The notes beneath the pieces are model-generated. The model made no database searches. It had not been told where the DNA came from and saw only the letters and a program-made list of their open reading frames with translations. From Candidatus Saccharimonadota bacterium (GTDB lineage Bacteria > Patescibacteriota > Saccharimonadia > Saccharimonadales > Saccharimonadaceae), in the NCBI GenBank assembly GCA_017556795.1, contig JAFYLZ010000004.1:186001-250000 (forward strand): a stretch of 64,000 bases of DNA. The letters are read 5' to 3'. Of the stretch, positions 49,889 through 57,806 are shown piece by piece. A program made the position numbers and the translations under genes. Positions within the stretch are counted from its first letter, which is position 1; each line of letters opens with the position of its first letter.

Positions 49889-51305
49889 TGCTGAAATCGT
49901 CATAAGTTACCATTAGCGCGCGCGAGTCGAGAGAACGGAGGTTTTCGAGAGCGACAGTAACCACAATGAGAAGTCCAGTACCAGAGATTGAGAGACCGAT
50001 TGGATAGCCGATAAAGACGATGAATAAGTAATCGGTGATGAATGGAAGCATAGCGACGAGGCCAAGCGCGAGTGCGCCAAAGAGATTGAGGCGGTTCACG
50101 ACCTTGCCAAGATATTTAGCCGTCGTGACACCTGGGCGGACGCCCTCGATGAAGCCACCTTGCTTCTGAAGGTTATCAGCGATTTCGTTAGTATTGAAGA
50201 TGATCGAGGTATAGAAGTAGGTGAACATGATTACCAAGACGAAGTAGGTGGTTGGATAGAGGAACCATTGAGCCGTAATACCATCTGGATAAAGGGTCTG
50301 GAAGTTGCTGGCCGATGGCGCCGTGAACATGGTTGTGAGCGTTGAGCCAAGCGTGTTTTCTGGGTTGATCGAGGTGATTACCTGGCCAACGAGTGCCGGG
50401 AGCGACAAGAATGCCGTCGCGAAGATGACCGGGATCACGCCGGCGGCGATGAGCTTGATTGGCAAGATTGATTTGATGCCACCATAGCTAGTGTTGCCGT
50501 GGACGCGTTTAGCGTAATTAATCGTAATTACCCGCTGCGCTTCGTTGAGTTTGACCAGGAAGAATATCACCGCTAGCATCGCTATCGCGAAACAGACGAT
50601 AATCCAGAAGACAACTGGGTTGACTGGAAGGTGGATCCAACCAAAGAGGTCAAGTGAGCCGTTGGTGGTATCAAAGAGGTTGGTACCGAGGCTAGCAAGC
50701 GTGGTTGGGAGCTGGGAAATGATTGAAGCAAAGATAATCATTGAAATACCGTTGCCGATACCCTGTTCAGTGATGAGCTCGCCGAGCCACATCAAGATGA
50801 CTGAGCCGGCGGTCATGGCGGTAACTGAAAGCACCCAGTCGCCGATGGTTGGCTGAAATTCCGTAGCGACGTTAGCCGAGACGGTTGATTGATAAAGAAT
50901 GAATATATAAGCGATAGACTGAATAATTGCTAGAGGGATCGTAAGCATGCGGGTCCACTGGTTGATCTTGCGACGACCAGTTTCGCCATCTTGAGAGAGC
51001 TCTTCGAGAGACGGAATCGCCTTGGTGAGGAGCTGAATGATAATCGAGCCGGTAATGTATGGGGAGAGACCGACCAGGATAATACTGAATGAGGCTAATC
51101 CACCACCAGAGATTAGGTTAAGGAAGCTGGAGAAATCGGATTTCTCGAGCAAGTTTGAAACGGCTTCTTTGAACGTGGAAGCGTTTCCCATCGGTACTGG
51201 AATGTGGGCAAGCAGACGATAGGCCACCAGGATACCAAGAATAATGAAAACACGGCGAAGCATGTCTTTATTCTTGAGAGATTTGAAAATAGTCTTGAAA
51301 TGCAT
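49872..51305 (-). CDS. secY: Protein translocase subunit SecY
   Basis: The 477 residues carry ten membrane helices and SecY signatures such as GLSPYITGSIIIQLLT, YAKRVHGNTSYGG and GGFIEGVRPGVTTAKYL. It forms the SecYEG export channel. It ends in an acidic tail overlapping the sortase gene. In most bacteria secY is at the end of the spc operon, followed by infA and rpmJ as here. Confidence 0.97.
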   Translation of the reverse strand: MHFKTIFKSLKNKDMLRRVFIILGILVAYRLLAHIPVPMGNASTFKEAVSNLLEKSDFSSFLNLISGGGLASFSIILVGLSPYITGSIIIQLLTKAIPSLEELSQDGETGRRKINQWTRMLTIPLAIIQSIAYIFILYQSTVSANVATEFQPTIGDWVLSVTAMTAGSVILMWLGELITEQGIGNGISMIIFASIISQLPTTLASLGTNLFDTTNGSLDLFGWIHLPVNPVVFWIIVCFAIAMLAVIFFLVKLNEAQRVITINYAKRVHGNTSYGGIKSILPIKLIAAGVIPVIFATAFLSLPALVGQVITSINPENTLGSTLTTMFTAPSASNFQTLYPDGITAQWFLYPTTYFVLVIMFTYFYTSIIFNTNEIADNLQKQGGFIEGVRPGVTTAKYLGKVVNRLNLFGALALGLVAMLPFITDYLFIVFIGYPIGLSISGTGLLIVVTVALENLRSLDSRALMVTYDDFSNESEA

Positions 51306-51410
51306 GTATACCTCTACAATTTAACTGTATCTATCATATCATAGAATTTTGTTTTTTGAGGAACTTTTTCGTTTGACTTTTTAGCGAATTGCCGTATAAT
51401 AGATAGCACT

Positions 51411-51487
51411 GGGGTAATAGCTCAGCTGATTAGAGCGCTGCCTTTGCAAGGCAGAGGTCCAGGGTTTGAATCCCTGTTACTCCACCA
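51411..51487 (+). tRNA. tRNA-Ala (TGC anticodon)
   Basis: Acceptor GGGGTAA/TTACTCC, anticodon loop TTTGCAA, TPsiC GGGTTTGAATCCC and encoded CCA. TTGACT-16-TATAAT lies just upstream. Third alanine isoacceptor of the window. Confidence 0.95.
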
Positions 51488-51491
51488 ATCT

Positions 51492-51568
51492 GGGGATATA
51501 GCTCAGCTGGTTAGAGCGCGTCACTGATAATGACGAGGTCTCAGGTTCAAGTCCTGATATCCCCACCA
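51492..51568 (+). tRNA. tRNA-Ile (GAT anticodon)
   Basis: Acceptor GGGGATA/TATCCCC, anticodon loop CTGATAA, TPsiC AGGTTCAAGTCCT and encoded CCA. It is co-transcribed with tRNA-Ala(TGC), the pair usually found in rRNA spacers, here away from any rRNA. Confidence 0.95.
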
Positions 51569-51577
51569 GGGAATCCA

Positions 51578-51599
51578 ACTCGACGAAAGTCGAGTATTT
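51578..51599 (+). terminator. Terminator of the tRNA-Ala/tRNA-Ile pair
   Basis: ACTCGAC/GTCGAGT hairpin with GAAA loop followed by ATTTTGTTT. Confidence 0.7.
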
Positions 51600-51645
51600 T
51601 GTTTGCCAAAACAAAATAAGGGCGTTAGCCCTTGGATTTCGGGGA

Positions 51646-51693
51646 AAGCCAGCAGGCGAGAATATCCGCAGGATATTCAGGGCGCGCTGGCTT
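51646..51693 (-). repeat. Long two-part inverted repeat after the 51698 gene
   Basis: Outer arms AAGCCAGC/GCTGGCTT (51646-51653 and 51686-51693) enclose inner arms GAATATCC/GGATATTC (51660-51678). It starts five bases after the stop. No real T tract follows, so it is either an atypical terminator or an RNA-stabilising element. Confidence 0.6.
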
Positions 51694-51697
51694 ACCA

Positions 51698-52348
51698 CTA
51701 TTGACCTAGAATTCGCTGTTCGTCGCCGTTTATAATAATGACCGCTTCTTGATTGAGTGGCAGAGCCTTGACACCGGCGCTTTCGATACGATTAATATAT
51801 TCCTTCGTTGTTTCAAGATGTTTTGGCTCATCGGCGTGGGGAATCAGTTGATAATCAACTAAGCCAACACCGTTCAGCACTGCATCAACCCCATAAACCT
51901 CTGGTACACGTTCCGGCACAAGGTGATCGTGTCCATAGAACTTAATTGTCTTACAGATAGACATAATTCCAGCGCTAAATCCACCATAGGCATATTTATC
52001 CTTGGCGAGGTCTTCTCGCAAGATTTCATCAAAACCGCTCAAATGGTAGGCCGTCGCGAGCAGGAAAACGTTGCCGCCGCTGGCGTAGATTAAATCAGGC
52101 TGATACGAATCCAAGAATTCCCTCAATTCACCAGGTTTTCCAAAATAATTTCGAAGATCCAGTTCCTCAACGTCAAAGCCTAGCTCGGACATCATTCCTA
52201 GCTTTTCCTTCAGGTCGTTTGCACGTTTTTCGTCTGGATAATAATCTCGCGCATTCTCAATAAAGAGCGCTTTCCTGCCCTCCCCTACCAGTTTTAATAA
52301 TTCGTCTGTATATGGGCCAAAATTATGGCTAGCTAGGTATAGTCTCAT
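51698..52348 (-). CDS. Peptidase S51 (dipeptidase E-like)
   Basis: The 216 residues have the S51 fold signatures: YASGGNVFLLA and the nucleophile elbow YGGFSAGIMSI with the catalytic Ser. Members cleave Asp-X dipeptides or act as cyanophycinases. TATAAT ends exactly six bases before the ATG, predicting a leaderless mRNA. Annotated function is family-level only. Confidence 0.82.
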   Translation of the reverse strand: MRLYLASHNFGPYTDELLKLVGEGRKALFIENARDYYPDEKRANDLKEKLGMMSELGFDVEELDLRNYFGKPGELREFLDSYQPDLIYASGGNVFLLATAYHLSGFDEILREDLAKDKYAYGGFSAGIMSICKTIKFYGHDHLVPERVPEVYGVDAVLNGVGLVDYQLIPHADEPKHLETTKEYINRIESAGVKALPLNQEAVIIINGDEQRILGQ

Positions 52349-52398
52349 ACTTTTATTATAGTATATTTTCTGGAATTTACGTCCCTGATCGTTGTAGA

Positions 52399-52450
52399 TA
52401 AAAAAGAGCCCCGGCTCTATCCATACCGATGTATGGTTGAGTCGGGGCTT
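52399..52450 (-). terminator. Terminator of the 52462 gene
   Basis: AAAGCCCCG/CGGGGCT-based long hairpin followed by CTTTTTT on the minus strand. Confidence 0.65.
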
Positions 52451-52461
52451 TGCTTAGGTTT

Positions 52462-52935
52462 TTACCTCTCGGCGGTGCGTGCCGGAATCGGCATCGGCGT
52501 GGTTACTGGCGGCGGATCGCCAACGTCCGGGCTCGGCTGATTCCATCTGCCATTGGTAGGCTCTGGCGTGATCGTCGGAGGCTTTGGCTTCGGGGCTGGA
52601 CCAACCGGCGGCGTTGGCGTCGCAGTTGGCGTAGGAGTAGCAATCGGCTCTGATACCGGTGCCTCTGTCGCCTTTGGCGCCATCGTTGTTTCCGACGTTG
52701 CTGCCTCTTCGAAAGCCCGTTCAAATTCCGTCAAATAGATCGGATTTTGTAGCAGATCCTCGATAGGCTGCAGAGTTTCTTCTACCGAAGCAGAAGTTTC
52801 TTCAGGCTCTGTAGCCTCAATAAGCTCTTGTGGCTTGTTCTTCTTGAACGTGATTAATAGTAACACTGATACGATCAAAACGACCAGTGTCATTGCAAAA
52901 ATGGCCAAAAAGCCGCTCATCTTGTCATTATTCAT
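52462..52935 (-). CDS. Anchored protein with Pro/Thr-rich extracellular tail (157 aa)
   Basis: The start is ATG 52935, set by AGGAGGTG eight bases upstream. A short N-terminus and one membrane helix (about 7-28, FLAIFAMTLVVLIVSVLLLI) are followed by an acidic segment and a Pro/Thr/Ala-rich tail (ATPTPTATPTPPVGPAPKPK). It looks like a surface stalk without a folded domain. No sortase motif is present. A 5' leader of about 80 bases contains a CGCCCT/AGGGCG stem. Confidence 0.68.
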   Translation of the reverse strand: MNNDKMSGFLAIFAMTLVVLIVSVLLLITFKKNKPQELIEATEPEETSASVEETLQPIEDLLQNPIYLTEFERAFEEAATSETTMAPKATEAPVSEPIATPTPTATPTPPVGPAPKPKPPTITPEPTNGRWNQPSPDVGDPPPVTTPMPIPARTAER

Positions 52936-53025
52936 GGTAACACCTCCTATGTTTTCGCCCTCCCCAAAAACTAGGGTAATCCTAAGCAATTTCGAAAAGG
53001 GCGATGAACTACTTCATCTGCTTTA

Positions 53026-53054
53026 ATTATAGCATAAGCGCTTTGAATTGTCAA
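53026..53054 (-). promoter_or_regulatory. Promoter of the 52462 gene
   Basis: TTGACA (53049-53054) and TATAAT (53026-53031), 17-bp spacer, TATGC before the -10. It diverges from the next promoter with only 8 bp between the -35 boxes. Confidence 0.7.
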
Positions 53055-53062
53055 GTATAGCA

Positions 53063-53091
53063 TTGACAAGTTAAAGCGTTTGTGCTATAAT
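53063..53091 (+). promoter_or_regulatory. Promoter of the 53131 gene
   Basis: TTGACA (53063-53068) and TATAAT (53086-53091), 17-bp spacer, TGTGC before the -10. Divergent partner of the preceding promoter. Confidence 0.7.
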
Positions 53092-53130
53092 TAGGTCACG
53101 CACTTTAAGATGAAGAAAGGGGGGGTGGTT

Positions 53131-53496
53131 ATGAAGCAGACACTGAAGGATTTTATCCTCGAGTGGAATGGATCGCACAAGCATTTCAACTTCTCCATGC
53201 AGGAAGCCCTGGGCACAGGTCGTCCTACCGAAGTAGAGATTCGCTATCAAGCGGCCAAATACAAAGACTTCCTTTCCGCCAAAAACTGGCTCAGCCTGAA
53301 AGACATTGTCGAGGCAAAGAGCCACGGCACAATGTTCGTCTTTACCGACGAGTGCCTGTTCGAGTATGGAATCGTTGAGATCAAAATAGCCTCGGCGAAC
53401 CATAACTATCAAGAACGGATTGTCGTTGGCGTCCTCAGATGGATCTATGAGGAATTTTTTCCGAATCAAAATCCAAATGAAGATAAAAACGAATAA
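53131..53496 (+). CDS. Hypothetical accessory protein (121 aa)
   Basis: Unknown soluble protein. The start is ATG 53131 after a GGGGGGGTGG site; an ATG at 53110 lacks one. The middle has a short repeat-like basic stretch (VEIRYQAAKYKDFLSAKNW) and the C-terminus is acidic (NQNPNEDKNE). Followed by a clear terminator; single-gene unit. Confidence 0.65.
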   Translation: MKQTLKDFILEWNGSHKHFNFSMQEALGTGRPTEVEIRYQAAKYKDFLSAKNWLSLKDIVEAKSHGTMFVFTDECLFEYGIVEIKIASANHNYQERIVVGVLRWIYEEFFPNQNPNEDKNE

Positions 53497-53512
53497 AGAC
53501 GTTCCATCATGC

Positions 53513-53531
53513 GGCCCGCACATTGCGGGCC
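53513..53531 (+). terminator. Terminator of the 53131 gene
   Basis: GGCCCGCA/TGCGGGCC hairpin followed by TTTTTTT. Confidence 0.8.
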
Positions 53532-53580
53532 TTTTTTTATGATACAATATTTATATCAATATTTATTTGGAGGTATTCTA

Positions 53581-54714
53581 ATGCTTGATCCTAATGCGCC
53601 AAAGACTGTTTCAAGCTATGAGCGTACGGAAAACGTTTTGGCAAGTTTAACGCCAGATCCGCGAGATTTTGAAGGGCGGACATATCCAGCAGAAGACGTA
53701 AAAAGCGACGCAAAACAGCTTGAGTACTTTAGATATACGCGAGAATATAAGGAAAGCCAGGAACGATCGGATGCTAAGATCCTCGAGAAGACTTTCACGG
53801 ACATGGTAGAAAAAGGAGACTGGTTCGGCGAAGGTGAAGCCTATATCGACGATCCAGATTATTTGTCTTTAACTACATTCCCTACCTCCGATATTGACGA
53901 CCATTTTAACCATATTGACGTAATCGGTATGATCACGAACGAAATGACCGGGCATGAGACAATGCCATTCGCGATTGATTTGACTTATAATACCGATGAC
54001 GAAAAAATGACTAAAAAATTCCGATGGAAACACGTTTACGGAAAGACAGAAGCCGTACGAAAGGGGATTTCCGAATTCGGTGATGCCTATGCAGTCAAGG
54101 ATTCTTCCGGACAAGACGAGCTAAGAACTCGCCAGTTGCCGCTTAAATTTAGGCTCGGGCTGAAAATCCCTGGTTTTGCGTCAGCTAAATACTTTGAGGA
54201 TAAGAATAACTCCTGGGACCCATTATATGAAAAGGGACGAATCGATATTATGCCACGCTTCATCGTTGGATATTCAACCGATATCGCCAATATACTAGCC
54301 GCCGGAAAGCCGCCAGCCGATTATGTCAAACTCGCTGGCAAACCAGATTTTGAACAGAAGAAAAAGGAATATGAAGAAAATCCGAGGGTAAAAGAGTATG
54401 AAAACGCTGAGCGACGTGCAAAATGGTGTACATTGCTCGAATGCCGCGATCAGGCAGATCATATCCGTTTCATGTTAGATCATTTAGATGATGAGAAAAC
54501 AAAATTGATGCAACCGGATGAATTGGAAAAGGCTAAGAAACAAATCGCCGCAATGGATGATTATTTCGCGAAAGCCCTTGAAATAGCCAAAGAAAAAGCG
54601 CAAACCAACGAAGACGAAAAGGCAGCCTGGGACTACGCCGCTAGCAGAGACACGGTTTGCGAAGCAATTAGATCTCATAGTTACGATGTTTATTATGTAG
54701 GAAATTGGCAATAA
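53581..54714 (+). CDS. Hypothetical accessory protein (377 aa)
   Basis: Unknown, highly charged soluble protein. The start is ATG 53581, eight bases after TTGGAGG; upstream ATGs at 53509 and 53539 lie in the terminator and promoter region. A helical N-terminal part is followed by a beta-containing middle (HVYGKTEAVRKGISEFGDAY) and a long helical, Lys/Glu-rich C-terminal third (ENAERRAKWCTLLECRDQADH). I recognise no domain. Confidence 0.65.
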   Translation: MLDPNAPKTVSSYERTENVLASLTPDPRDFEGRTYPAEDVKSDAKQLEYFRYTREYKESQERSDAKILEKTFTDMVEKGDWFGEGEAYIDDPDYLSLTTFPTSDIDDHFNHIDVIGMITNEMTGHETMPFAIDLTYNTDDEKMTKKFRWKHVYGKTEAVRKGISEFGDAYAVKDSSGQDELRTRQLPLKFRLGLKIPGFASAKYFEDKNNSWDPLYEKGRIDIMPRFIVGYSTDIANILAAGKPPADYVKLAGKPDFEQKKKEYEENPRVKEYENAERRAKWCTLLECRDQADHIRFMLDHLDDEKTKLMQPDELEKAKKQIAAMDDYFAKALEIAKEKAQTNEDEKAAWDYAASRDTVCEAIRSHSYDVYYVGNWQ

Positions 54715-54733
54715 AAAGAGTTTAAAAAACGAA

Positions 54734-54760
54734 AAACCCCGACTGGCTGCCGGGGATTTT
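54734..54760. terminator. Bidirectional terminator between convergent accessory genes
   Basis: A CCCCG/CGGGG stem has T runs on both sides (GGATTTTTC on plus, GGTTTTTC on minus), so it can end both the 53581 and the 54798 genes. Confidence 0.7.
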
Positions 54761-54797
54761 TCGCTCTTAAATTAGCGTATTTAAGAAATGGTTCGAC

Positions 54798-55433
54798 TTA
54801 GGCGATCTTAAACAAAGCTTCTTTGCGTCTCAGCTTGTTCAAAGCCTTCATCTCGATTGAACGAACGCGTTCGCGCTCAATACCAAAACGCCTGCTGGCG
54901 TGCGGGATGTCGCGAGGAAAACCCTCTTCAAACCCGAGCCGATACATAAGTACCTCGTACTCTTTTTCGTCCAAGCAATCTCGCATGGCACGTTTTACGG
55001 TTTCAACCTGTTCGTCGGTGGGGTTTTGGTATTTTTCATAATACTCGTTCCCCTTGCGATAGTCGCCATGGGTGATGATCGATTTCTCGTTTATGTCATC
55101 GGATAAGTTGTTGAACTCAAACGGTGTCACGGTGTAGAACATCAGACGATAGAGGCGGCGAATATTAAAAGACGCCGGTACTATATCGTGCCGAATGAAA
55201 CCAGCCTCTTCAAGGGCTTTGATTAACTCAAAGACCCATTTTCTAAAGCTATTGGCTCTCCACGGATAGCGGATACGGACATACGCCATATACCTGCCAT
55301 ACCAGATCATCTGATCGATAGACTCAAACCCACTCTGTTTGGTGAGGTATGTCTTAACCCTAGCAGACAGATTCAGCTCATCGATGGACTTCAGTGTTGA
55401 CGACTTTCTTACAATAGTAGATACTTTGCTCAT
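54798..55433 (-). CDS. AlphaCTD-like/sigma-70 region 4-like hybrid protein (211 aa)
   Basis: Residues 17-80 resemble an RNA polymerase alphaCTD: IDELNLSARVKTYLTKQSGF, then the helix KWVFELIKALEEAGFI. Residues 140-211 resemble sigma-70 region 4: LDEKEYEVLMYRLGFEEGFP and the helix-turn-helix RRFGIERERVRSIEMKALNK, very close to the primary sigma consensus RFGVTRERVRQIEAKAL. Region 2 is absent. It is a paralogue of 28396-29052. The start is ATG 55433, eight bases after GGAGG. The leader is about 120 bases and begins with a GAGC/GCTC hairpin. Confidence 0.75.
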   Translation of the reverse strand: MSKVSTIVRKSSTLKSIDELNLSARVKTYLTKQSGFESIDQMIWYGRYMAYVRIRYPWRANSFRKWVFELIKALEEAGFIRHDIVPASFNIRRLYRLMFYTVTPFEFNNLSDDINEKSIITHGDYRKGNEYYEKYQNPTDEQVETVKRAMRDCLDEKEYEVLMYRLGFEEGFPRDIPHASRRFGIERERVRSIEMKALNKLRRKEALFKIA

Positions 55434-55566
55434 GTTAATTCCTCCATAAAATAAGATAAAAGTGATAGCGGAAGCCCAGTTCGAAAAAACATCTCCTTTC
55501 TTAAAAATTTTGAATGTGCTCACCTCTTCGGTGCGCAAAATATGAGCTTTCCGCTCAATACTTTAT

Positions 55567-55595
55567 ATTATAGCACATATGCTTATCTTTGTCAA
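55567..55595 (-). promoter_or_regulatory. Promoter of the 54798 gene
   Basis: TTGACA (55590-55595) and TATAAT (55567-55572), 17-bp spacer, TGTGC before the -10. Confidence 0.7.
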
Positions 55596-55598
55596 TTA

Positions 55599-57719
55599 TT
55601 AGGAGGTCTCACCCTTATAGTGGCTAACGATATACTCTTCAACAGTTTTGACGCAAATCAGTTTCCCTGTTTTTTCCAGGGCATTCATCGCCTGGCTTAA
55701 CATTTCGCCATTGAATTTGATCCAAGTTTTGCCACCGTCATAGCTCTGTCTAGAGCCAAGCAGCGCGTTGAAATTAGAGTTCCTGTATCCACTAAAGTAC
55801 TTGATAGTATCATAGATTTTCTTCGTATTGTTGCGTTTTTTCTCAATCTCTTCTTTCGTACCGTCTGTGCTAAGTCCTACATAAATTTTTCTAACATTTT
55901 CGGCGTTCTTTAGGGCTTTCGACACTTCATATCTAGATGTCCCAAAAATGCGCAAATTTTTCTCGATATTTTCCGAATCCAGTACTAGGCTTTCAATTGT
56001 TTTGTCGGAGAATTGTTTTATTATGTCCGGATTATCCATCAAAATGCCGAGCACTTCAGAGAAATTAAGTTTTGGGTGCTTTTGCCAGAACTCATCCATA
56101 TTCACCTTACCATCTACGAATCTTTCGCAATCGTTCGAGAGAGCGGCGATCCGCGACTTCTTGCCAGTTTCGAACAAATTACCAATAATTTCGTCGATTT
56201 TTGGACACTTTTCCCTGGCTCGGTTAAGATCTATGCGCACCCAGCTCTCGGACATTCCTTTTGCATCTGCAAATTCTTTTCGTGTTCTTGCGCCGCTTTT
56301 AGCAAATTCAATCGCTAAGGCAACATCCTTATCGAGCTCGCCATTCATTCGGTAGCCGTTTTCATCCACGCCATACTCGTTGAATCTCGCATTAAATTCG
56401 CGCGTGTGTCCCCGCCAATCTAGACCCTTTCTATTGTAGCCATCGCGGTCGCGTCCGGATTTGTCATAGCCATTTCTGTCATACCCTTCCTTATCGAAGC
56501 CGTTTTTATCAAAGCCATCTTTGTCGTAGCCGTCTTTATCCATGCCGCTTGTATTAAAGCCGCTTCTATCAAAACCGCCCCTATCGAGACCGTCTTTATC
56601 AAATCCTTCCTTGTCATAACCGAACATATCCAGACCGTTTTCATCGAACCCTGCCCTGTCAAAGCCATTTTCATCAAACCTTGTACCGGTCCTGACATTA
56701 GTGTCACTGTCTTTCGCAAAGCCTCGGCAATCTATGCCGTTTTCGTCGGTCGTAAATCTTGTGCCCGGCTCATTGTCTCTTGGTGTCCTATCGTAATAGT
56801 ATCCATCAGTATCGAATCCGTATTTGTCGTATTTTTGCCCGGTCTCCGCATTAATTCCGTCAAAATTAAATCCTCGTAAATCTAAGTCGCTATCAGTAAC
56901 ACGATTATGGCCATCTATATCGAAGCCTTTTGGATCAACAAAAGTAACCCAACGCGCGGAAAGGTCACCCCTGTATTCTCCCTTAGCGTTAAAGCCGTGT
57001 GGATCTCGCGCTCTGCCAGTGAAAAAGTGGCGTCCACTATAGCGATTGAAGCCGTGCTTGTCATATGTGTCATGCTTCCGAACCTCTCGTATATTTTTCC
57101 CTTCGCGGCTAATTCCGTCTTTGTTGTAACCCTTGCGATTATAGCCTTCTCTATCTGCACCGTTGCGGTCAAAACCATCAGCATCATAGCCGTCTTCGTC
57201 GTACACTTTTTCTCGCTTTTGGCCAACTCTGTTGTAGCCCCAGCGATCGTAGCCGTCTTTGTCGTACCCGAATACGTCGAACCCCTCCCGATCGAATCCG
57301 TTTTGGTTTATGCCATTTTTGTTGTATCCGTCGCGGTCGTAGCCCTTCGGGTTATATTTTTTATTGGTGTCCTTATGAATACCGGAGTAATCGAAACCAT
57401 TCCTGTCGTGCCCACTTATGTCGTACCCGAATACGTCGTACCCCTCTCTGTCTCTAAAATCTGCGCCAAAGCCTTTACGGTCGAAGCCTTCTCTGTCTAC
57501 GCCGGCATCGTCGAAACCATCAGCATCGTAGCCTTCTGGATCATATTTCGTACCGGTTTCTCTATGAATCCCGTCCGCATTAAAACCTCTTTCGTTGAAT
57601 TCGCCACCAGAATTAGATTCGCCCATCTTACCGGCTAAGTCTGCGAGTGCTTGGACTCCCGGATTGAGTTCGGTATTGGCGTCCTGTTGTGGCGCAGGGG
57701 ATTCGGGGTTATTTTTCAT
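55599..57719 (-). CDS. Giant G-[FY]-[DN]-x-x pentapeptide repeat protein with C-terminal helix-turn-helix region (706 aa)
   Basis: Residues about 35-430 are built from roughly 70 five-residue units of the form G-[FY]-[DN]-x-x (for example GYDKDGFDKNGFDKEGYDRN). Longer modules beginning I-H-x-x-T-x-x-K-Y recur about four times. This is not the known A(D/N)Lxx pentapeptide repeat. After it, ARTRKEFADAKGMSESWVRI looks like a helix-turn-helix, followed by a helical domain of about 200 residues with no known match. The start is ATG 57719 behind AAAAAGG. No signal peptide is seen. Function unknown; calcium binding through DxDGxD-like strings is possible. Confidence 0.75.
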   Translation of the reverse strand: MKNNPESPAPQQDANTELNPGVQALADLAGKMGESNSGGEFNERGFNADGIHRETGTKYDPEGYDADGFDDAGVDREGFDRKGFGADFRDREGYDVFGYDISGHDRNGFDYSGIHKDTNKKYNPKGYDRDGYNKNGINQNGFDREGFDVFGYDKDGYDRWGYNRVGQKREKVYDEDGYDADGFDRNGADREGYNRKGYNKDGISREGKNIREVRKHDTYDKHGFNRYSGRHFFTGRARDPHGFNAKGEYRGDLSARWVTFVDPKGFDIDGHNRVTDSDLDLRGFNFDGINAETGQKYDKYGFDTDGYYYDRTPRDNEPGTRFTTDENGIDCRGFAKDSDTNVRTGTRFDENGFDRAGFDENGLDMFGYDKEGFDKDGLDRGGFDRSGFNTSGMDKDGYDKDGFDKNGFDKEGYDRNGYDKSGRDRDGYNRKGLDWRGHTREFNARFNEYGVDENGYRMNGELDKDVALAIEFAKSGARTRKEFADAKGMSESWVRIDLNRAREKCPKIDEIIGNLFETGKKSRIAALSNDCERFVDGKVNMDEFWQKHPKLNFSEVLGILMDNPDIIKQFSDKTIESLVLDSENIEKNLRIFGTSRYEVSKALKNAENVRKIYVGLSTDGTKEEIEKKRNNTKKIYDTIKYFSGYRNSNFNALLGSRQSYDGGKTWIKFNGEMLSQAMNALEKTGKLICVKTVEEYIVSHYKGETS

Positions 57720-57781
57720 ATTTGCCTTTTTGATTGCTCTTATGTTTTTATTATACCACAAAAGAATACTCCATTTAAAAA

Positions 57782-57797
57782 GCCCCCTTGCGGGGGC
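57782..57797 (-). terminator. Terminator of the 57807 gene
   Basis: GCCCCC/GGGGGC hairpin followed by TTTTTA on the minus strand. Confidence 0.65.
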
Positions 57798-57806
57798 ATT
57801 ACGGGA

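Noticed and set aside
56400-57600. CRISPR-like periodic repeats
   Set aside because: The 15-bp periodicity is degenerate and in frame, coding the pentapeptide repeats; there are no constant repeats with unique spacers.
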